DNA of 36,498 nucleotides from a virus. Under the pieces are notes generated by a model, which searched no databases, was not told the DNA's origin, and saw nothing but the letters and a program-made list of their open reading frames with translations. The stretch spans positions 1 to 36,498 of the IMG/VR virus record IMGVR_UViG_3300042905_005792, one strand, 5' to 3'. Both the position numbers and the translations under genes were made by a program. Shown here piece after piece: positions 35,259 to 36,498 of the stretch; within the stretch, counting starts at the first letter, position 1, and the number at the start of each line of letters is the position of its first letter.

Positions 35259-36498
35259 GTTAGTCATATTTGATCTCGATGGTGTGTTAATTGATTCTAG
35301 AGAATTACATTATGATGCATTGAACAAAGCTCTTGAAAAGATTGATCCGAAATATGTGATTTCTAGAGATGAACATCTAAGCATTTACGATGGGTTAAAC
35401 ACAACAAAAAAACTTAAAATGTTGACTGAAAGAAAAGGTCTACCCACATCTTCATACGATAAGGTTTGGGCTGATAAACAAGAAGCAACATTTAATTTAG
35501 TTCGTGGTTTTATGCCTAATTATTTTTTATCTGCATTGTTTTCGGATATTAAAAAAAGAGGATATAAAATTGCCGTTGCATCAAATTCAATTCGTGAAAC
35601 AGTAAAATTGTCATTACTAAGTATTGGCGTACTAGATTCAGTAGACTATTACGTTAGTAACGAAGATGTTTCAAGGACAAAACCATATCCAGAAATGTAC
35701 TGGAAATGCATGACGGCTTTGAACGCTCTTCCAAAAAACACTATTATAGTAGAAGATAGCCACATCGGAAGACAAGGCGCCATGGATTCAGGAGCGCATT
35801 TATTACCAGTTGAAAATTCACATGAAGTAAATTCTGATAGATTTTTAAAAAGGTTGACTGATATGATTCAAACGATTGAAGGAAAAAGTAAAAAATCATT
35901 ACCTTGGAGGGACAGTAGGCTTAATGTTCTGATTCCAATGGCGGGTGCTGGCTCAAGGTTTGCATCTGTTGGTTATACTTTTCCAAAACCTCTAATTGAA
36001 GTTCGTGGAAAGCCAATGATTCAAGTAGTTGTTGAGAACTTAAACATTGAAGCAAACTATATTTTTATTGTACAAAAAGAACATTATGAAAAATATAATT
36101 TAAAATATCTGCTTAATGTCATTGCACCTGACTGCAAGATTGTACAGGTTGATGGGCTCACTGAAGGTGCAGCATGTACAACTTTACTCGCAAAAGAATT
36201 TATTGACAATGATTCTCCTTTAGTAATGGCCAATTCAGATCAATTCGTCGAGTGGAATTCGAATGAATGTTTATATGCATTCACTGCTGATTCAATCGAT
36301 GGCGGAATCGTCACATTCGAAGCAACACATCCCAAATGGTCATATGCAAAACTTGGTGAAGATGGATTTGTTTGTGAAGTTGCAGAGAAACGCCCTATTA
36401 GTAATCTTGCAACAGTTGGCATTTATTATTGGAAACAAGGATCCGATTATGTTAAATATGCTGAACAAATGATTCAAAAAAATATTCGTGTCAATAAT
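35251..36498 (+). CDS. HAD phosphatase-nucleotidyltransferase fusion (3' end outside window)
   Basis: The frame is open from ATG 35251 to the last base: 416 residues, no stop. Residues 1-210 are a HAD phosphatase: FDLDGVLIDS (nucleophile Asp8, Asp10), VASNS, SRTKPYPEMY (Lys144) and VEDSHIGRQGA (Glu168, Asp169). Residues 224-416 are a sugar-1-phosphate nucleotidyltransferase: LIPMAGAGSRFASVGY (GxGxRF near 232-237), PKPLIEVRGKPMIQ and NSDQF. Joining a sugar phosphatase with a nucleotidyltransferase points to making an activated sugar, the donor for the glycosyltransferases just upstream. Which sugar cannot be told. Confidence 0.85.
   Translation, partial: MNKLVIFDLDGVLIDSRELHYDALNKALEKIDPKYVISRDEHLSIYDGLNTTKKLKMLTERKGLPTSSYDKVWADKQEATFNLVRGFMPNYFLSALFSDIKKRGYKIAVASNSIRETVKLSLLSIGVLDSVDYYVSNEDVSRTKPYPEMYWKCMTALNALPKNTIIVEDSHIGRQGAMDSGAHLLPVENSHEVNSDRFLKRLTDMIQTIEGKSKKSLPWRDSRLNVLIPMAGAGSRFASVGYTFPKPLIEVRGKPMIQVVVENLNIEANYIFIVQKEHYEKYNLKYLLNVIAPDCKIVQVDGLTEGAACTTLLAKEFIDNDSPLVMANSDQFVEWNSNECLYAFTADSIDGGIVTFEATHPKWSYAKLGEDGFVCEVAEKRPISNLATVGIYYWKQGSDYVKYAEQMIQKNIRVNN

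Overview
The window is a piece of a lytic, AT-rich, T4-like myovirus genome. It carries most of the T4 core DNA replication, recombination and expression genes: uvsY (3' end), uvsW, late sigma gp55, gp47/gp46 nuclease, dNMP kinase gp1, sliding clamp gp45, a DsbA-like protein, clamp loader gp44/gp62, RegA, dCMP deaminase, DNA polymerase gp43, UvsX and helicase gp41. Accessory genes of the kind seen in aquatic T4-like phages are mixed in: peptide deformylase, Hsp20, 2-oxoglutarate/Fe(II) oxygenases, small metallopeptidase, Sm-like proteins and many glycosyltransferases. Strong host-type sigma70 promoters and rrn-like boxA sites ahead of tRNAs suggest a proteobacterial host, but this is inference.

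Layout. 1-8094: uvsY-uvsW-Sm-like-55-47-oxygenase-46-peptide deformylase-DUF4338 (DruA-like), tightly overlapping. 8095-8530: a self-contained unit of consensus promoter, 5' hairpin, winged-helix gene and strong terminator. 8540-14234: glycosyltransferase, gene 1, 45, dsbA-like, a twin-arginine leader protein, a second glycosyltransferase-like gene, 44, an endonuclease VII-like HNH gene, 62 and regA. 14235-18082: a pseudoknotted leader, hsp20, a perfect sigma70 promoter, small membrane and hypothetical genes, metallophosphoesterase, tRNA-Arg, dCMP deaminase, metallopeptidase and a glycosyltransferase-like paralogue.

18083-22471 is an array of 26 tRNA genes (27 in the window with tRNA-Arg at 16214). 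Together they cover all 20 amino acids and include an initiator-like tRNA and a probable Ile2 tRNA. The array has its own repeated promoter module: an inverted repeat GTTGT-N6-ACAAC, then -35 and TATAAT, with a boxA-like site in two leaders. It also holds two related structured RNA elements with compensatory base changes, a DUF3445 gene whose 3' end contains a tRNA, and a YkuK-like gene.

22466-25802 is the only minus-strand block: four genes for exported or membrane proteins, including one with nine 22-residue cysteine repeats. From 25816 the plus strand resumes behind a divergent promoter with an oxygenase-like gene, a second Sm-like gene, 43, uvsX, a gene at the position of T4 gene 40, and 41. 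T4-type late promoters (TATAAATA) at 31996 and 34408 then precede a PD-(D/E)XK nuclease candidate and a sugar/glycan block of three glycosyltransferases and a HAD-nucleotidyltransferase fusion that runs off the end.

The core genes form the recombination-dependent replication machine (UvsX/Y/W, 46/47, 41, 43, 44/62/45) and the late switch (gp55 with gp45 and a DsbA-like protein). The tRNAs, deformylase and Hsp20 support translation and folding of phage proteins, and the glycosyltransferases probably modify phage or host surface glycans.
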